DNA of 64,000 nucleotides, taken from positions 124,001 to 188,000 of the forward strand of contig QZVU01000001.1 of NCBI GenBank assembly GCA_003602285.1, in the 5' to 3' direction. Position numbers and translations under genes: made by a program. This document shows positions 1-8,152 of this stretch, one piece after another; the stretch's first letter is position 1; every line of letters starts with the position of its first letter. The notes below the pieces were generated by a model. That model made no database searches. It was not told the DNA's origin and was given only the letters and a program-made list of their open reading frames with translations. The stretch comes from Arthrobacter frigidicola (GTDB lineage Bacteria; Actinomycetota; Actinomycetes; Actinomycetales; Micrococcaceae).

Positions 1-52
1 TTCGCAGTGCCGCAGTTTTAAGGCAGTGGAGTGGTTTCCGGTCAACCCGCCG

Positions 53-511
53 CTACACGCAGTCGCTGGTGAGCAGGTAGGTGGTGCGCAGTTCAACGAC
101 GGTATCGCGTCCGCACCGCTCGAGGGCGGGCAGGGCACCGAGCGCCTCGCGGAGCTGGAAGCTGCGGAGGAAGCCTTCGACGCGGGAGGCAAGGGCCGAA
201 AGCCGGGGTGCACCGACCATGGTGGAGGCAGCCCGAAGGTTGACCACGGCCTCAAGGGCTGCTTTGGCGTCCTCCTCGGCCAGGGACGAGGTGAGGCGGT
301 GGATGCGCTCGTCCCAGAACGCCACGTAGTCGCTCACGAAGGCCCGCACGGTGGCGATGTCCTCGAGTTCCTGCCCGAGCTCTTCCAGCACCGTGGGATC
401 CAGCAGAGGCGCAGCACCGGCATCACCCGCGTCTGGGCAGACGGTGGGCGTCTGCGCGGAGCGGGCAGCGGCTTCACTGTCCTGGCTGCGATCGTACGGT
501 GGTGTTGGCAC
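53..511 (-). CDS. Hpt-like protein without the phospho-histidine, last gene of the tad cluster
   Basis: This 152-residue protein resembles a histidine-phosphotransfer (Hpt) four-helix domain preceded by a disordered 35-residue leader. The stretch at residues 88-101 (AVVNLRAASTMVGA) aligns with the Hpt core (AHTLKGSxxxLGA), but the phospho-accepting His is replaced, probably by Val90, and no His occurs nearby. It therefore probably cannot relay phosphate and may act as a binding or decoy module. The start is a GTG with only a weak purine stretch before it. It lies 97 bp downstream of tadC on the same strand, so it may be the distal gene of the pilus operon. The Hpt assignment rests on motif similarity only. 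Confidence 0.65.
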   Translation of the reverse strand: MPTPPYDRSQDSEAAARSAQTPTVCPDAGDAGAAPLLDPTVLEELGQELEDIATVRAFVSDYVAFWDERIHRLTSSLAEEDAKAALEAVVNLRAASTMVGAPRLSALASRVEGFLRSFQLREALGALPALERCGRDTVVELRTTYLLTSDCV

Positions 512-608
512 TCTCTAAGGCTACTTTCGAAGTCCATGGAAGAGCGGGGAAAAAGCCGATACTTCGGAAAAACTGCGGCATTACTGTGGTGTACGATCCG
601 GCGCAGGA

Positions 609-1487
609 CTATCCGAAAGTTTGCATGATGTTGATCGCAGCGGGACCGAGCATGACGATAAACATCACGGGGAAAACGAAAATAATAAGCGGGAAAAGTG
701 TCTTTACTGGAAGTTTCATCGCCTTTTCCTCAGCGCGCTGCCGACGTTTCACCCTCGATTGCTTCGCCTGAGTTTTGAGGACAGTTGAAATCCCGATTCC
801 ATACTTGTCTGCCTGGACTACAGCGCGCACAAAGCTTTTGAGGTCATCAACACTGGAGCGGTCAGCCATCGACTGGTAGGCCTCCCGGCGTGGCCTTCCA
901 ACCTGGATGTCTTGAAGCGTCCGGACAATCTCCTCGGCGAGTGGGCCCTTGCCGTTCTGTCCCGCTCGGGCCATTGCTGTCTCAAAACCTAGACCGGCCT
1001 CCACGGAAATCAGCATTTGGTCCAGGGTATCTGGCAGTTCCAATTCAATGGCCTGCTGGCGTTTGACTGCCGAGTTGTAGATGAGGAGGTCGGGGAGGAA
1101 GTAGAGCAACGCCGTGATGAAGACCCCTAGAAGCACGGCCCGCGCGGTTGGGTTACTGGTATACATCAGAAGTCCAAGCGCGGCCCCCACGAGCGCGAGA
1201 GTCGGCTTGATGATCAGCACTTTATCCAGTGGCATTGACCGAGGGCGGCCGGCGAAGGCAAGAAGTCCGTCGAGCTTGGCGATGTAGGCGGTGGGTGTGA
1301 CCTTGCGGACGGTGTCGATAATCGCGGGCGTTGGCGTCTGTGCCTGCCCCTCGCCCCCAACAATTCCATTGGTGAGATTCGACTTGATGGCAACGGCCGC
1401 CGTGCGGTCGGTGGAAAACAGGGTCCATGCGAGGTATGACAATGGGCCCACTATGAGGGCGATCGAGGTCCATGCCGATGATGTCAT
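609..1487 (-). CDS. tadC: TadC-type inner-membrane platform protein (T2SS F family)
   Basis: A 292-residue GspF/TadC-family protein, expected to form the membrane platform of the Flp pilus together with TadB. Hydrophobic segments lie at about residues 8-25 and 95-130 and at the extreme C-terminus (LIIFVFPVMFIVMLGPAAI). The family core is present in the cytoplasmic part (LELPDTLDQMLISVEAGLGF, then ESMADR-like and LKSFVRAVVQADKYG segments). The ATG has a GAGGT ribosome-binding site and begins 12 bp after tadB ends, so the two are co-transcribed. Base composition is distinctly poorer in GC than the housekeeping genes to the right. Confidence 0.88.
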   Translation of the reverse strand: MTSSAWTSIALIVGPLSYLAWTLFSTDRTAAVAIKSNLTNGIVGGEGQAQTPTPAIIDTVRKVTPTAYIAKLDGLLAFAGRPRSMPLDKVLIIKPTLALVGAALGLLMYTSNPTARAVLLGVFITALLYFLPDLLIYNSAVKRQQAIELELPDTLDQMLISVEAGLGFETAMARAGQNGKGPLAEEIVRTLQDIQVGRPRREAYQSMADRSSVDDLKSFVRAVVQADKYGIGISTVLKTQAKQSRVKRRQRAEEKAMKLPVKTLFPLIIFVFPVMFIVMLGPAAINIMQTFG

Positions 1488-1499
1488 TTTAGTTCTACC

Positions 1500-2447
1500 T
1501 CAAAACTTGATCTTAACCATGCGGCTGAGCCAGAAGCCACCTATCGCATACATAACGACACTGAGGACGATCATTGCAATGCCGAGAGGGTGCTCAACAA
1601 GAACAGCCATGTAGGTGGGATTAATGAATCGGAAAAGTACGGCAATCGCGACGGGAAGACCCATCAAGATGAAAGCGGACATGATCCCTTCGGCGCTCAA
1701 TGAGCGGATCATGCCTTTGATCTCGCTACGCTCTCGAATGGTCTCGGCGACGTGTTCGAGGACCTCCGCGAGATCCCCTCCGACCTCGCGGTGAATCTGG
1801 ATGGCCTGAGCGATCCACTCAAAGTCCTCGCTGTCCATCCGGTGCGCGGCATCCTCGATTGCATGCTGCGCATCCTTGCCAATCCGGGTCTCATTGATGA
1901 TCCTTGAGAGCTCTTCGGAGGTCGGAGCATCCGCGTCGACTGCTACCGCGTCGATCGAGCGCATGACACTATGACCAGCACGGAGTCCACCGATAAGGGT
2001 TTGAATGGTATCTGGGAGTTGGGAGTCGAACTTCCTTCTGCGCCTATTGGTGCGCATATTGAGCACAAGCTTTGCAACCAGAGGGGTCGCTGCTGCTGCG
2101 AGGATCCCCAAGACGGGGTGGAGCGACACTCCGACGACGACAGCGCTGACGACGGATGCGGCTAGGACGAAGACGGTGACCTCGGCGGGCGAAGACTTGA
2201 TTCCCGCGTTGTACAACGTCTCCTTGTTGTACAACCCTCCCTTCTCGCCAATGACCCCGTCGACGGCTGTGACCGTAGTTTCCGTCACCCGGCTGAACAC
2301 TGAGAGCTCTGGGTGAGCAGACGGCCGTCGCCGGTTAAGGGGAATTGCACTGTGCCTGGGCTTTAAGACAACAAGGAACACCAAGAACAGCGCAGCGAAG
2401 CACATGCCGACGGCGCTGAGGAACACGACCGGGCTGTCCGCCGTCAT
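1500..2447 (-). CDS. tadB: TadB-type inner-membrane platform protein (T2SS F family)
   Basis: A 315-residue T2SS F-family protein, the second platform subunit of the tad secretion machine. It has an N-terminal membrane segment (about residues 6-27), a pair of central hydrophobic segments (about 90-130) and two C-terminal ones. The cytoplasmic core reads LPDTIQTLIGGLRAGHSVMRSI and later AIQIHREVGGDLAEVLEHVAE, which are characteristic of the family. Its ATG overlaps the tadA stop by 4 bp (ATGA), indicating translational coupling. TadB and TadC normally work as a pair, as here. Confidence 0.88.
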   Translation of the reverse strand: MTADSPVVFLSAVGMCFAALFLVFLVVLKPRHSAIPLNRRRPSAHPELSVFSRVTETTVTAVDGVIGEKGGLYNKETLYNAGIKSSPAEVTVFVLAASVVSAVVVGVSLHPVLGILAAAATPLVAKLVLNMRTNRRRRKFDSQLPDTIQTLIGGLRAGHSVMRSIDAVAVDADAPTSEELSRIINETRIGKDAQHAIEDAAHRMDSEDFEWIAQAIQIHREVGGDLAEVLEHVAETIRERSEIKGMIRSLSAEGIMSAFILMGLPVAIAVLFRFINPTYMAVLVEHPLGIAMIVLSVVMYAIGGFWLSRMVKIKF

Positions 2448-3913
2448 CGCCGCCCCATCGGACCGGCGGGGGTGGCGAAGACGTTCGGCGACACGTGGAT
2501 TCCCAGTTCCTCGAAACGGTCGAGGAACCGCGGCCGCACGCCCGTGGCGATAGGTTTGCCCAGGAAGCGGCCCTGCTGGTCCATACCTGCCGAGTAGTCG
2601 AAGAGGAAAGCATCCTGAAGTGTGACTACTTCCCCTTCCATGCCCTGCACCTCGGTGACGTGTGTCACACGTCGGCTACCATCCCGCATGCGGGTGAGTT
2701 GGATGATCAGGTCGACGGCCGAGGCGATCTGCTCGCGGATGGCCCTCAAGGGGAGGTCCATCCCTGCCATGAGAACGAGCGTCTCAAGCCGCGCAATGGC
2801 ATCCCTCGGCGAGTTTGCGTGAACCGTCGACAAGGACCCATCGTGTCCGGTGTTCATCGCCTGAAGCATGTCCAGGGATTCACCCCCGCGGACCTCACCG
2901 ACGATGATGCGATCCGGCCTCATTCGGAGTGAATTGCGCAGGAGTTCGCGGATGCCGATCGCCCCTTTGCCCTCGATATTGGCTGGGCGGCTCTCGAGAC
3001 GGACGACATGCTGTTGCTGGAGCTGCAACTCGACCGCATCTTCGATCGTGACGATCCGGTCGTTCTCCGGGATAAACGACGAAACAACGTTCAACATCGT
3101 GGTTTTTCCGGTACCGGTGCCACCCGAGACGATGATGTTGAGGCGGGCCCGCACGCAGGCGCTGAGGAGTTCGGCCATCTCCGGGGTGAGAGAACCCCAC
3201 TGGATGAGGTTCTGCACTGTGATGGGCACATGGCTGAACTTCCGGATGGTCAGCGACGGCCCGTTCACCGCCAGGGGCGGGATGATGGCGTTGACACGTG
3301 AGCCATCCTCGAGGCGGGCATCCACAAGTGGTGAAGACTCGTCAATCCTTCGTCCGACTTTTGAGACAATCCGCTCGATGACTTTCCGCAGATGGTCGTC
3401 GGAATTGAACTTGCCATCAGTTAGGGAGAGATGCCCATTTCGCTCGACATAGATCTGGTCGAACCGGTTCACCATGATCTCAGTGATTGAGGGGTCTTCG
3501 AGGAGCCGCTGAATTGGGCCATAACCCATCACCTCGTCCGCAATCTCGCGGATCAGGCGCCGGCGCTCCTCCGGAGAAAGCGGCACCTGTTCCTCGTCGA
3601 TGACCGCTGACAGCTCATCACGGGCGGTGACCCGCAGTTCTTCCTCCGACACCGAAGAGTCGCTGAACCGGGAACCCATCCGGGCGAAGAGTGCCTCAGC
3701 TGCGCGGGCCTTGAGCCCTGCCAGTGCGTCTACAGTCGGGGCTACTGGTGGCGCTTTCAAGGATGAAAGCGGTGAGGCTGGTGGCGGTGAGGGTGGCGTC
3801 ACCGACGGAACGAAAGCGAGAACGTTGTCAGCCTCATCTGGAGCCTCGGTCTCTTGATTGCCCGGGTTCACCTCGACGCCGTGCGCTGCCTTCATGCGAT
3901 CCGAAAGCCTCAT
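2444..3913 (-). CDS. tadA: TadA/CpaF secretion ATPase
   Basis: A 489-residue hexameric secretion ATPase that should power Flp pilin assembly at the cytoplasmic face of the membrane. The first 60 residues are proline-rich linker. The N-terminal TadA domain spans about 100-230. Walker A is GGTGTGKTT at 264-272, the Walker B region RIIVGEVRG at 335-343, and the His box GHDGSLSTVHAN at 356-367. All catalytic motifs look intact. It overlaps both neighbours (cpaE and tadB) by 4 bp, so stoichiometric expression through translational coupling is likely. Confidence 0.93.
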   Translation of the reverse strand: MRLSDRMKAAHGVEVNPGNQETEAPDEADNVLAFVPSVTPPSPPPASPLSSLKAPPVAPTVDALAGLKARAAEALFARMGSRFSDSSVSEEELRVTARDELSAVIDEEQVPLSPEERRRLIREIADEVMGYGPIQRLLEDPSITEIMVNRFDQIYVERNGHLSLTDGKFNSDDHLRKVIERIVSKVGRRIDESSPLVDARLEDGSRVNAIIPPLAVNGPSLTIRKFSHVPITVQNLIQWGSLTPEMAELLSACVRARLNIIVSGGTGTGKTTMLNVVSSFIPENDRIVTIEDAVELQLQQQHVVRLESRPANIEGKGAIGIRELLRNSLRMRPDRIIVGEVRGGESLDMLQAMNTGHDGSLSTVHANSPRDAIARLETLVLMAGMDLPLRAIREQIASAVDLIIQLTRMRDGSRRVTHVTEVQGMEGEVVTLQDAFLFDYSAGMDQQGRFLGKPIATGVRPRFLDRFEELGIHVSPNVFATPAGPMGRR

Positions 3914-5103
3914 GACACAACCACCCGCCGATGCTGTTTGCGCTTTAATCCGTCTTGGGGTCGGAATCGGTCAACAAGGTCCTGGAGGCCCTTGGTTGCG
4001 GCGTCTCGGGCGGTGCCCTGGAGGACGGGGATGCCTCGGTTCGTCGAGAAGGGCAGCGTGCGCGAACGGGGAATCACCACGTCCACCGGCACGCCCAGGG
4101 TAGCCTCGACGTCCTGCACGGAGATCCCGCTCCGCCGGTCGGCGAAGTTGAGGACGACATGCCGATCCCGCGGCAGGAGTTGAAGCTCCCGCAGGACGTC
4201 GAGACACTTGTGCAGACCTCTTACGCTCGGGACATCCATTCCGCACACCCACACGCCATCTGTCGCCTGATCCAACGTTGCCAGGCAATGCTCACCGAGT
4301 CCGGGAGCCGTGTCGACGACGACATACTGGAACTGGCTCGCGAGCTGGGCGAGCAGTCTCGTCACGTGCTCGGCCGTGATGTAGTCAGACTCGGCGGGTG
4401 TGCGCGGTGCGCATAGAGCGTAGACGCCAGCCGGATGAACGGTCAGGAATGCCTTGAGCACCATTGAATCCTGGGCTGCCGGCCCGTGCACCGCTTCCGT
4501 GATCGAGTGCTCGGGCTCAAGCAACAGCCCGGTCGCGACGTCGCCGAACTGCAGGTCGAGATCCACGAGGACCACCCCCATTGGAGCGATCTTCCCCAGC
4601 CCGATGGCAAGGTTCGTCGCCACAGTCGTCTTTCCGACTCCGCCCTTGGGCGACATGACCGCAATCACCCTGCCAGTGCCATGCTCTGGCTCAGGGCCAG
4701 CGGAAAGTCCACGGCGCCTACTGCCTGCGGCGAGACAGCAACGCTCAAGGAGTACCCGGAGATCCTCAACCGAGATGTCAGAGGCCACGACGTCCCGTAT
4801 CCCCGCGCGCATTGCGGCAAGGATCAGGTCGGGGCCAGGTGGTGCGACGAGGACGAGACTCGTCTCGGGGTACTGAAGGTCGAAGACAACGGCGAGCTGT
4901 AGGGCATCGTCGGGATTCACACCCGGCCCGAGAATCAGGACCTCCGGAGGCACGCCGCCTACTTGCTGAAGAATGCCGGCGGGGCCTGCGGCAAGGACCT
5001 CGGGCGGGAGTGTTTGAAGGTCTCCGTGCATTGCGCCGGTGATTGCCTGGCGGATGCGACCCTCGAAGTCACGCACGGCCGTAATTGCGACGAATCGACT
5101 CAT
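3910..5103 (-). CDS. cpaE: CpaE/TadZ-like MinD-family ATPase
   Basis: A 397-residue protein with a receiver-like N-terminal domain (about 1-125) and a ParA/MinD-type ATPase domain. The nucleotide-binding loop is PKGGVGKTT at 152-160 and the switch region is VVVDTAPGLGEH. CpaE/TadZ proteins localise the pilus machine within the cell. The N-terminal domain keeps a Rossmann-like pattern (VLILGPGVNPDD, LVLVAPPGPD) but lacks a clear phospho-acceptor site, as is usual for TadZ. The 4-bp overlaps with tadA and cpaB place it in the operon. Confidence 0.85.
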   Translation of the reverse strand: MSRFVAITAVRDFEGRIRQAITGAMHGDLQTLPPEVLAAGPAGILQQVGGVPPEVLILGPGVNPDDALQLAVVFDLQYPETSLVLVAPPGPDLILAAMRAGIRDVVASDISVEDLRVLLERCCLAAGSRRRGLSAGPEPEHGTGRVIAVMSPKGGVGKTTVATNLAIGLGKIAPMGVVLVDLDLQFGDVATGLLLEPEHSITEAVHGPAAQDSMVLKAFLTVHPAGVYALCAPRTPAESDYITAEHVTRLLAQLASQFQYVVVDTAPGLGEHCLATLDQATDGVWVCGMDVPSVRGLHKCLDVLRELQLLPRDRHVVLNFADRRSGISVQDVEATLGVPVDVVIPRSRTLPFSTNRGIPVLQGTARDAATKGLQDLVDRFRPQDGLKRKQHRRVVVS

Positions 5104-5864
5104 TTGACGACCTCAGGAATCGTGATTACTGGAGGGTTGCCCTCTTCCGAGGTGTCGGTCTCCTTCGTCAACCAGATCGTGCCGAACTCGGCGCCGAAAA
5201 TCACCCGGCCTGCGTTCATGTCATTCAGGGCAAAGGTGACGAAAGCTGAACCGTTGGGCATCGGCACACCTTCACCGTTCTCGGAGCCTTCGGTGGCAGG
5301 TGCCGCCTGCTGAACGGCAGTCACGAGCACGTTCTGTAGATTCAGGTTGGTGTGTTGCTTGAACCCGGTCATCTCCGCGGGCAGCCGGTCGAAGACTGGA
5401 GCCTCCTCTGTGAGTTCGCCGGAAATATACAATCCCACGAAGTCGCCGGCCTTGAGTCGGCCTGCCAGCATCCGCTCGGGCGCGAGCAGGACGGTCACCT
5501 CGTCGAGTCCTTCGGGAACGGGCACTGTGCCAGGGGAGAACTGCTCGGGAGCGATAAGGCGTGCGGCTAGGAGTTGTTCTCCCGGCATCAGATCGGCGGC
5601 CGTAATCTTTCCGTCCTGCCCATCGAGGGTGGTTAGGGAGTCCCCGGGCACCGCCGACTTCGGGATCGCTTCTGCCTGCAGGAATTCGTTGAGCTCACTC
5701 ACCGGGGTGCCTGCGGGAACCCGCTCCTGCACCACGAGGACCTCAACAGGTTCGGCCCCCTGAAGCGCCCGGGCATCAGCACCCTTTACATAGATCACCA
5801 GGAGGGCCGTTCCGACGACCGCGAGGAGAAGCGCGGCAACCCCTCCGATTAGACGCGATTTCAC
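5100..5864 (-). CDS. cpaB: RcpC/CpaB Flp pilus assembly protein
   Basis: A 254-residue protein with one N-terminal membrane anchor (about 5-25) and a SAF-like domain (residues about 40-105: VLVVQERVPAGTPVSELNEF, then DLMPGEQLLAARL), followed by the RcpC C-terminal domain. In this family the SAF domain is thought to bind cell-envelope carbohydrate and to help organise the pilus. The ATG follows the TadG-like gene by 91 bp and overlaps cpaE by 4 bp. No outer-membrane secretin is seen nearby, as expected for a monoderm cell. Confidence 0.83.
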   Translation of the reverse strand: MKSRLIGGVAALLLAVVGTALLVIYVKGADARALQGAEPVEVLVVQERVPAGTPVSELNEFLQAEAIPKSAVPGDSLTTLDGQDGKITAADLMPGEQLLAARLIAPEQFSPGTVPVPEGLDEVTVLLAPERMLAGRLKAGDFVGLYISGELTEEAPVFDRLPAEMTGFKQHTNLNLQNVLVTAVQQAAPATEGSENGEGVPMPNGSAFVTFALNDMNAGRVIFGAEFGTIWLTKETDTSEEGNPPVITIPEVVK

Positions 5865-5955
5865 TGTGTATTGCTCCTTGCTTCGCGGGTTGCTCGTCCG
5901 GCTGGTCGATCTATGTCAGGTGGCACTTGGGGCTTCCTGCGGTATTCCGCTCCGC

Positions 5956-7002
5956 TCATCGGGACAGTGAAACAACCGTCGTGCCGTAGTTCGGTCCGCC
6001 CGGCATCACCGTCATTCCCTCCTCCAGCGAGACGAAGCGGGTGAAGAATCCCTGAATACCGCGACAATTTCCCCCAGAGCAGGGTGGCGCGAGAGGGTCG
6101 ACGACTGTGAGAGAGCTGCCACCGCTGAACTTATAGCCGGTGACCTGGAAGGCCGCAAACCCTTTGAGCGTATAGGTGGCGTGGGATCCATTGACATCAG
6201 AGTCAATGTAGATCGGCATCAGGACAGGGTCGGCCATAAGAGTGGGCAAAATGGTCTCGCAAACACGGGGAAAGGCAAGGCCAGGGTCGCTTCCGGCTTC
6301 GCCGGCTCCAATATCCACTAGTGCAGAGCAGCCAGTACCGTCCAAATCGAGCCAGCCGAACCCACCGCGAACGTCCCCGTTAACTCCAGCGCAGCCGCCG
6401 TAATCAGCGTTGTTGTGGTACTCGAGAAGAATATGCCTAGGAATAGGGTCTCCAACGAAGTTGCCGGTGGAGTTGAATTGAGTAAGTTGTGATGGGCTGA
6501 GAGATTGCTTGAAGACACACTCGCCCGCTGTCCAAGGAAGAGTTGTGCTGCTGCGTGGAACGCCCCAGGTTGCCTCCGCCGTCGCCGTGATGTCTCGCGT
6601 GTCATTCCCGAGAACGCGAGCGAAGAACAACGGGAAGGTGTTCGCGCCTGTGGCCGCATCACGCGCGTTCGTATCAACGCGCACAGAATTTGCTGAGGGG
6701 CGCGTTACTACTGAGCCGCTCGACGTGTCATTTGCATTGCTGTCGGCGAAAAACTGTCCTGTCGCGCCCATGGCGCCGCAGGCGCCGGCCGCACAGTCAC
6801 TGGCGATTGCCAGTGCAGCGGCGTCCGCGCCGGTCTGAAGCTGTGCTTTTTCGGAGTACATCGCGCCGACGTCCACGGCGAGAGCTGCGAAACCAAGGAG
6901 TGCGACAAGGAGGAAAGCGACAAGTACTGAGACGGCTCCTCGCTCCGGATCTGTTGCTGATGCCGGGGGCCGTATGCCCGCCGGCGTCCAAGTCACCGTC
7001 AT
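5956..7002 (-). CDS. TadG-like pilus assembly protein
   Basis: A 348-residue protein beginning with a TadE/G-type segment: ERGAVSVLVAF followed by a hydrophobic helix, VDVGAMYSEKAQLQTGADAAALA. The rest is a large extracellular Cys-containing domain with no family I recognise. The ATG at 7002 is preferred because it overlaps the tadE stop as ATGA; another in-frame ATG lies three codons upstream at 7011. Unlike TadE, the +5 position after the candidate cleavage glycine is not Glu, so prepilin-peptidase processing is doubtful. It probably forms a minor, surface-exposed pilus component. Confidence 0.78.
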   Translation of the reverse strand: MTVTWTPAGIRPPASATDPERGAVSVLVAFLLVALLGFAALAVDVGAMYSEKAQLQTGADAAALAIASDCAAGACGAMGATGQFFADSNANDTSSGSVVTRPSANSVRVDTNARDAATGANTFPLFFARVLGNDTRDITATAEATWGVPRSSTTLPWTAGECVFKQSLSPSQLTQFNSTGNFVGDPIPRHILLEYHNNADYGGCAGVNGDVRGGFGWLDLDGTGCSALVDIGAGEAGSDPGLAFPRVCETILPTLMADPVLMPIYIDSDVNGSHATYTLKGFAAFQVTGYKFSGGSSLTVVDPLAPPCSGGNCRGIQGFFTRFVSLEEGMTVMPGGPNYGTTVVSLSR

Positions 7003-7388
7003 CCACCGCATCGCATGACCGCCTCGCCTTCAAGATTCATAGGGAACAGGCCGGGGCCAAGAAAGCCGGTCATCGACGGGAGGGTGACCCTCGTGGTGAC
7101 CCTGACATTCCCGCCTGGGGCACACGCGCCGACGTCGGAGCCGACTACCACTCCGAGGCCATTTAGGGACGTTCCGCGCAGGGCTGCTCCCTCGACATCA
7201 AGCCTCGTGGGATTATTCCAATGAATCGCGCCGTTTCTCGCACCCTCACGCGCTGCGTGGGTCAGGGAGTTTTGGATGAAGAACACTCGCCCGTACTCGA
7301 CCGAGCCGATAAGGATCAACAGGAGCAACGGCAGGACAAATGCAAGTTCAACTGCAACTGCGCCGCGCTCGCCATCCCGTTTCCCCAT
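6999..7388 (-). CDS. tadE: TadE-family pseudopilin
   Basis: A 129-residue TadE-like pseudopilin. The N-terminus reads GERGAVAVELAF: a glycine (residue 9) followed by a hydrophobic helix with Glu at +5, which matches the prepilin-peptidase recognition pattern. SVEYGRVFFIQNSLTHAAREGAR is the typical TadE continuation. The C-terminal domain should be exposed outside the membrane. It sits 74 bp downstream of the Flp pilin and overlaps the TadG-like gene by 4 bp. No prepilin peptidase (TadV) is present in the window, so that enzyme must be encoded elsewhere. Confidence 0.85.
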   Translation of the reverse strand: MGKRDGERGAVAVELAFVLPLLLLILIGSVEYGRVFFIQNSLTHAAREGARNGAIHWNNPTRLDVEGAALRGTSLNGLGVVVGSDVGACAPGGNVRVTTRVTLPSMTGFLGPGLFPMNLEGEAVMRCGG

Positions 7389-7462
7389 GCCCGCCCCTCA
7401 ATGACTAGATGTGCCGGTGTACAGAAGCGGCTCCGGCGGCCGAAGCCGCCGGAGCCGGAGAA

Positions 7463-7651
7463 TCACGGAAGGATGCCGTCGAAGAGGGTATCGACCCGGG
7501 TGCCGAGGGCGGCAGCGCCTACGGCGACGACAACGGCGATGAGTGCGACCATCAGGCCGTACTCCACCATGGTGGCCCCCTTTTCCTCGTTGGCGAGGCG
7601 GGCCTTGGCGGTGTGGAGAACGGTTGAGACTGTTGCGAAGAGTGCGAGCAT
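7463..7651 (-). CDS. flp: Flp-type IVb pilin
   Basis: A 62-residue Flp pilin, the major subunit of the pilus built by the downstream genes. The predicted prepilin-peptidase site is after Gly25 (NEEKG/ATMVEYG), giving Glu at +5 and Tyr at +6, followed by a strongly hydrophobic helix (about 33-50). The start is the ATG at 7651 because an AAGGAG ribosome-binding site precedes it; a longer 89-residue reading exists but adds an implausible leader. It is the first gene of the operon, preceded by the candidate promoter at 7754-7759 and an 11-bp repeat array. Confidence 0.93.
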   Translation of the reverse strand: MLALFATVSTVLHTAKARLANEEKGATMVEYGLMVALIAVVVAVGAAALGTRVDTLFDGILP

Positions 7652-7753
7652 GACTAACTCCTTGAGATTTTCAGGACGAACCGTGGACGGACTGCCCGTG
7701 GCTGCGGCTGGCCCAGCGCCAGCTCTGATCACAAGCTAGCAACCGAATCCGCC

Positions 7754-7759
7754 CTTATA
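7754..7759 (-). promoter_or_regulatory. Candidate -10 box of the tad operon
   Basis: On the minus strand this reads TATAAG, about 100 bp upstream of the pilin start. The position 17 bp further upstream (7777-7782) reads CACAGG, a poor -35, so the promoter probably needs an activator. The array at 7796-7861 is well placed for that role. Confidence 0.4.
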
Positions 7760-7795
7760 GTGGGATCTGTGCCGATCCTGTGGGAACCCTGATAC

Positions 7796-7861
7796 TCCTG
7801 TGGATGTCCTGCGGGTTTCCTGCGGGAAGGGTGCGCCAAGGGTGCGCTAAAGGTGCGGTTG
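7796..7861. repeat. Six in-phase 11-bp direct-repeat units upstream of the pilin gene
   Basis: Six contiguous 11-bp units start at 7796, 7807, 7818, 7829, 7840 and 7851. Each has TGYG at positions 4-7: TCCTGTGGATG, TCCTGCGGGTT, TCCTGCGGGAA, GGGTGCGCCAA, GGGTGCGCTAA, AGGTGCGGTTG. An additional similar unit (TCCTGTGGGAA) lies out of phase at 7776-7786. An 11-bp period places every unit on the same DNA face and is the known spacing of binding sites for OmpR/PhoB-family response regulators. The array ends close to the weak -35 of the pilin promoter and 40 bp from the rplM -35. Confidence 0.7.
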
Positions 7862-7901
7862 GGTCCGAAGTGAGGGGCGGAGGAGGGCCGGCCGGCCGCT
7901 T

Positions 7902-7931
7902 TTGACCTGAGGCCCTGCCCCGCGCTAACCT
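7902..7931 (+). promoter_or_regulatory. Promoter of rplM-rpsI
   Basis: TTGACC at 7902-7907 and TAACCT at 7926-7931 are separated by 18 bp, a good vegetative sigma-factor promoter. It is about 220 bp upstream of the rplM start. Confidence 0.6.
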
Positions 7932-8152
7932 TGGTAGTCGTTGTGCGTATCCCAACTCGATACGTCTGCGCCTTCCGGAGCGGTTCAGTTGCAGAACCAC
8001 CTGGCCCGGGGGAGCAGCCGAGGTTTCCGGGATAACTGGTTGCATTTCAGCCCTCACCTGAAGTTCCGGTAACGCATGAATAAGCTGAGCTTGTGGACGC
8101 GGTTTGACCCGCGGGCGCAGGCGTCACCGAACAAGAAACGAAGGCCAACACC
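7932..8152 (+). promoter_or_regulatory. Long 5' leader of rplM
   Basis: If the promoter at 7902-7931 is used, the rplM message has a leader of roughly 210 nt. It contains a small hairpin (CGTATC/GATACG, 7946-7964) and further GC-rich inverted repeats near 8098-8125. Ribosomal-protein operons often carry autoregulatory leaders; no known leader family is recognised here, so a regulatory role is only an inference. No credible coding region is seen in this stretch. Confidence 0.35.

Noticed and set aside
26-628. A 200-codon plus-strand frame at the left edge
   Set aside because: It overlaps the Hpt-like gene antisense and has no recognisable features.
7652-7732. A 27-residue N-terminal extension of the Flp pilin
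   Set aside because: The AAGGAG site at the inner ATG (7651) and normal Flp length favour the 62-residue form.
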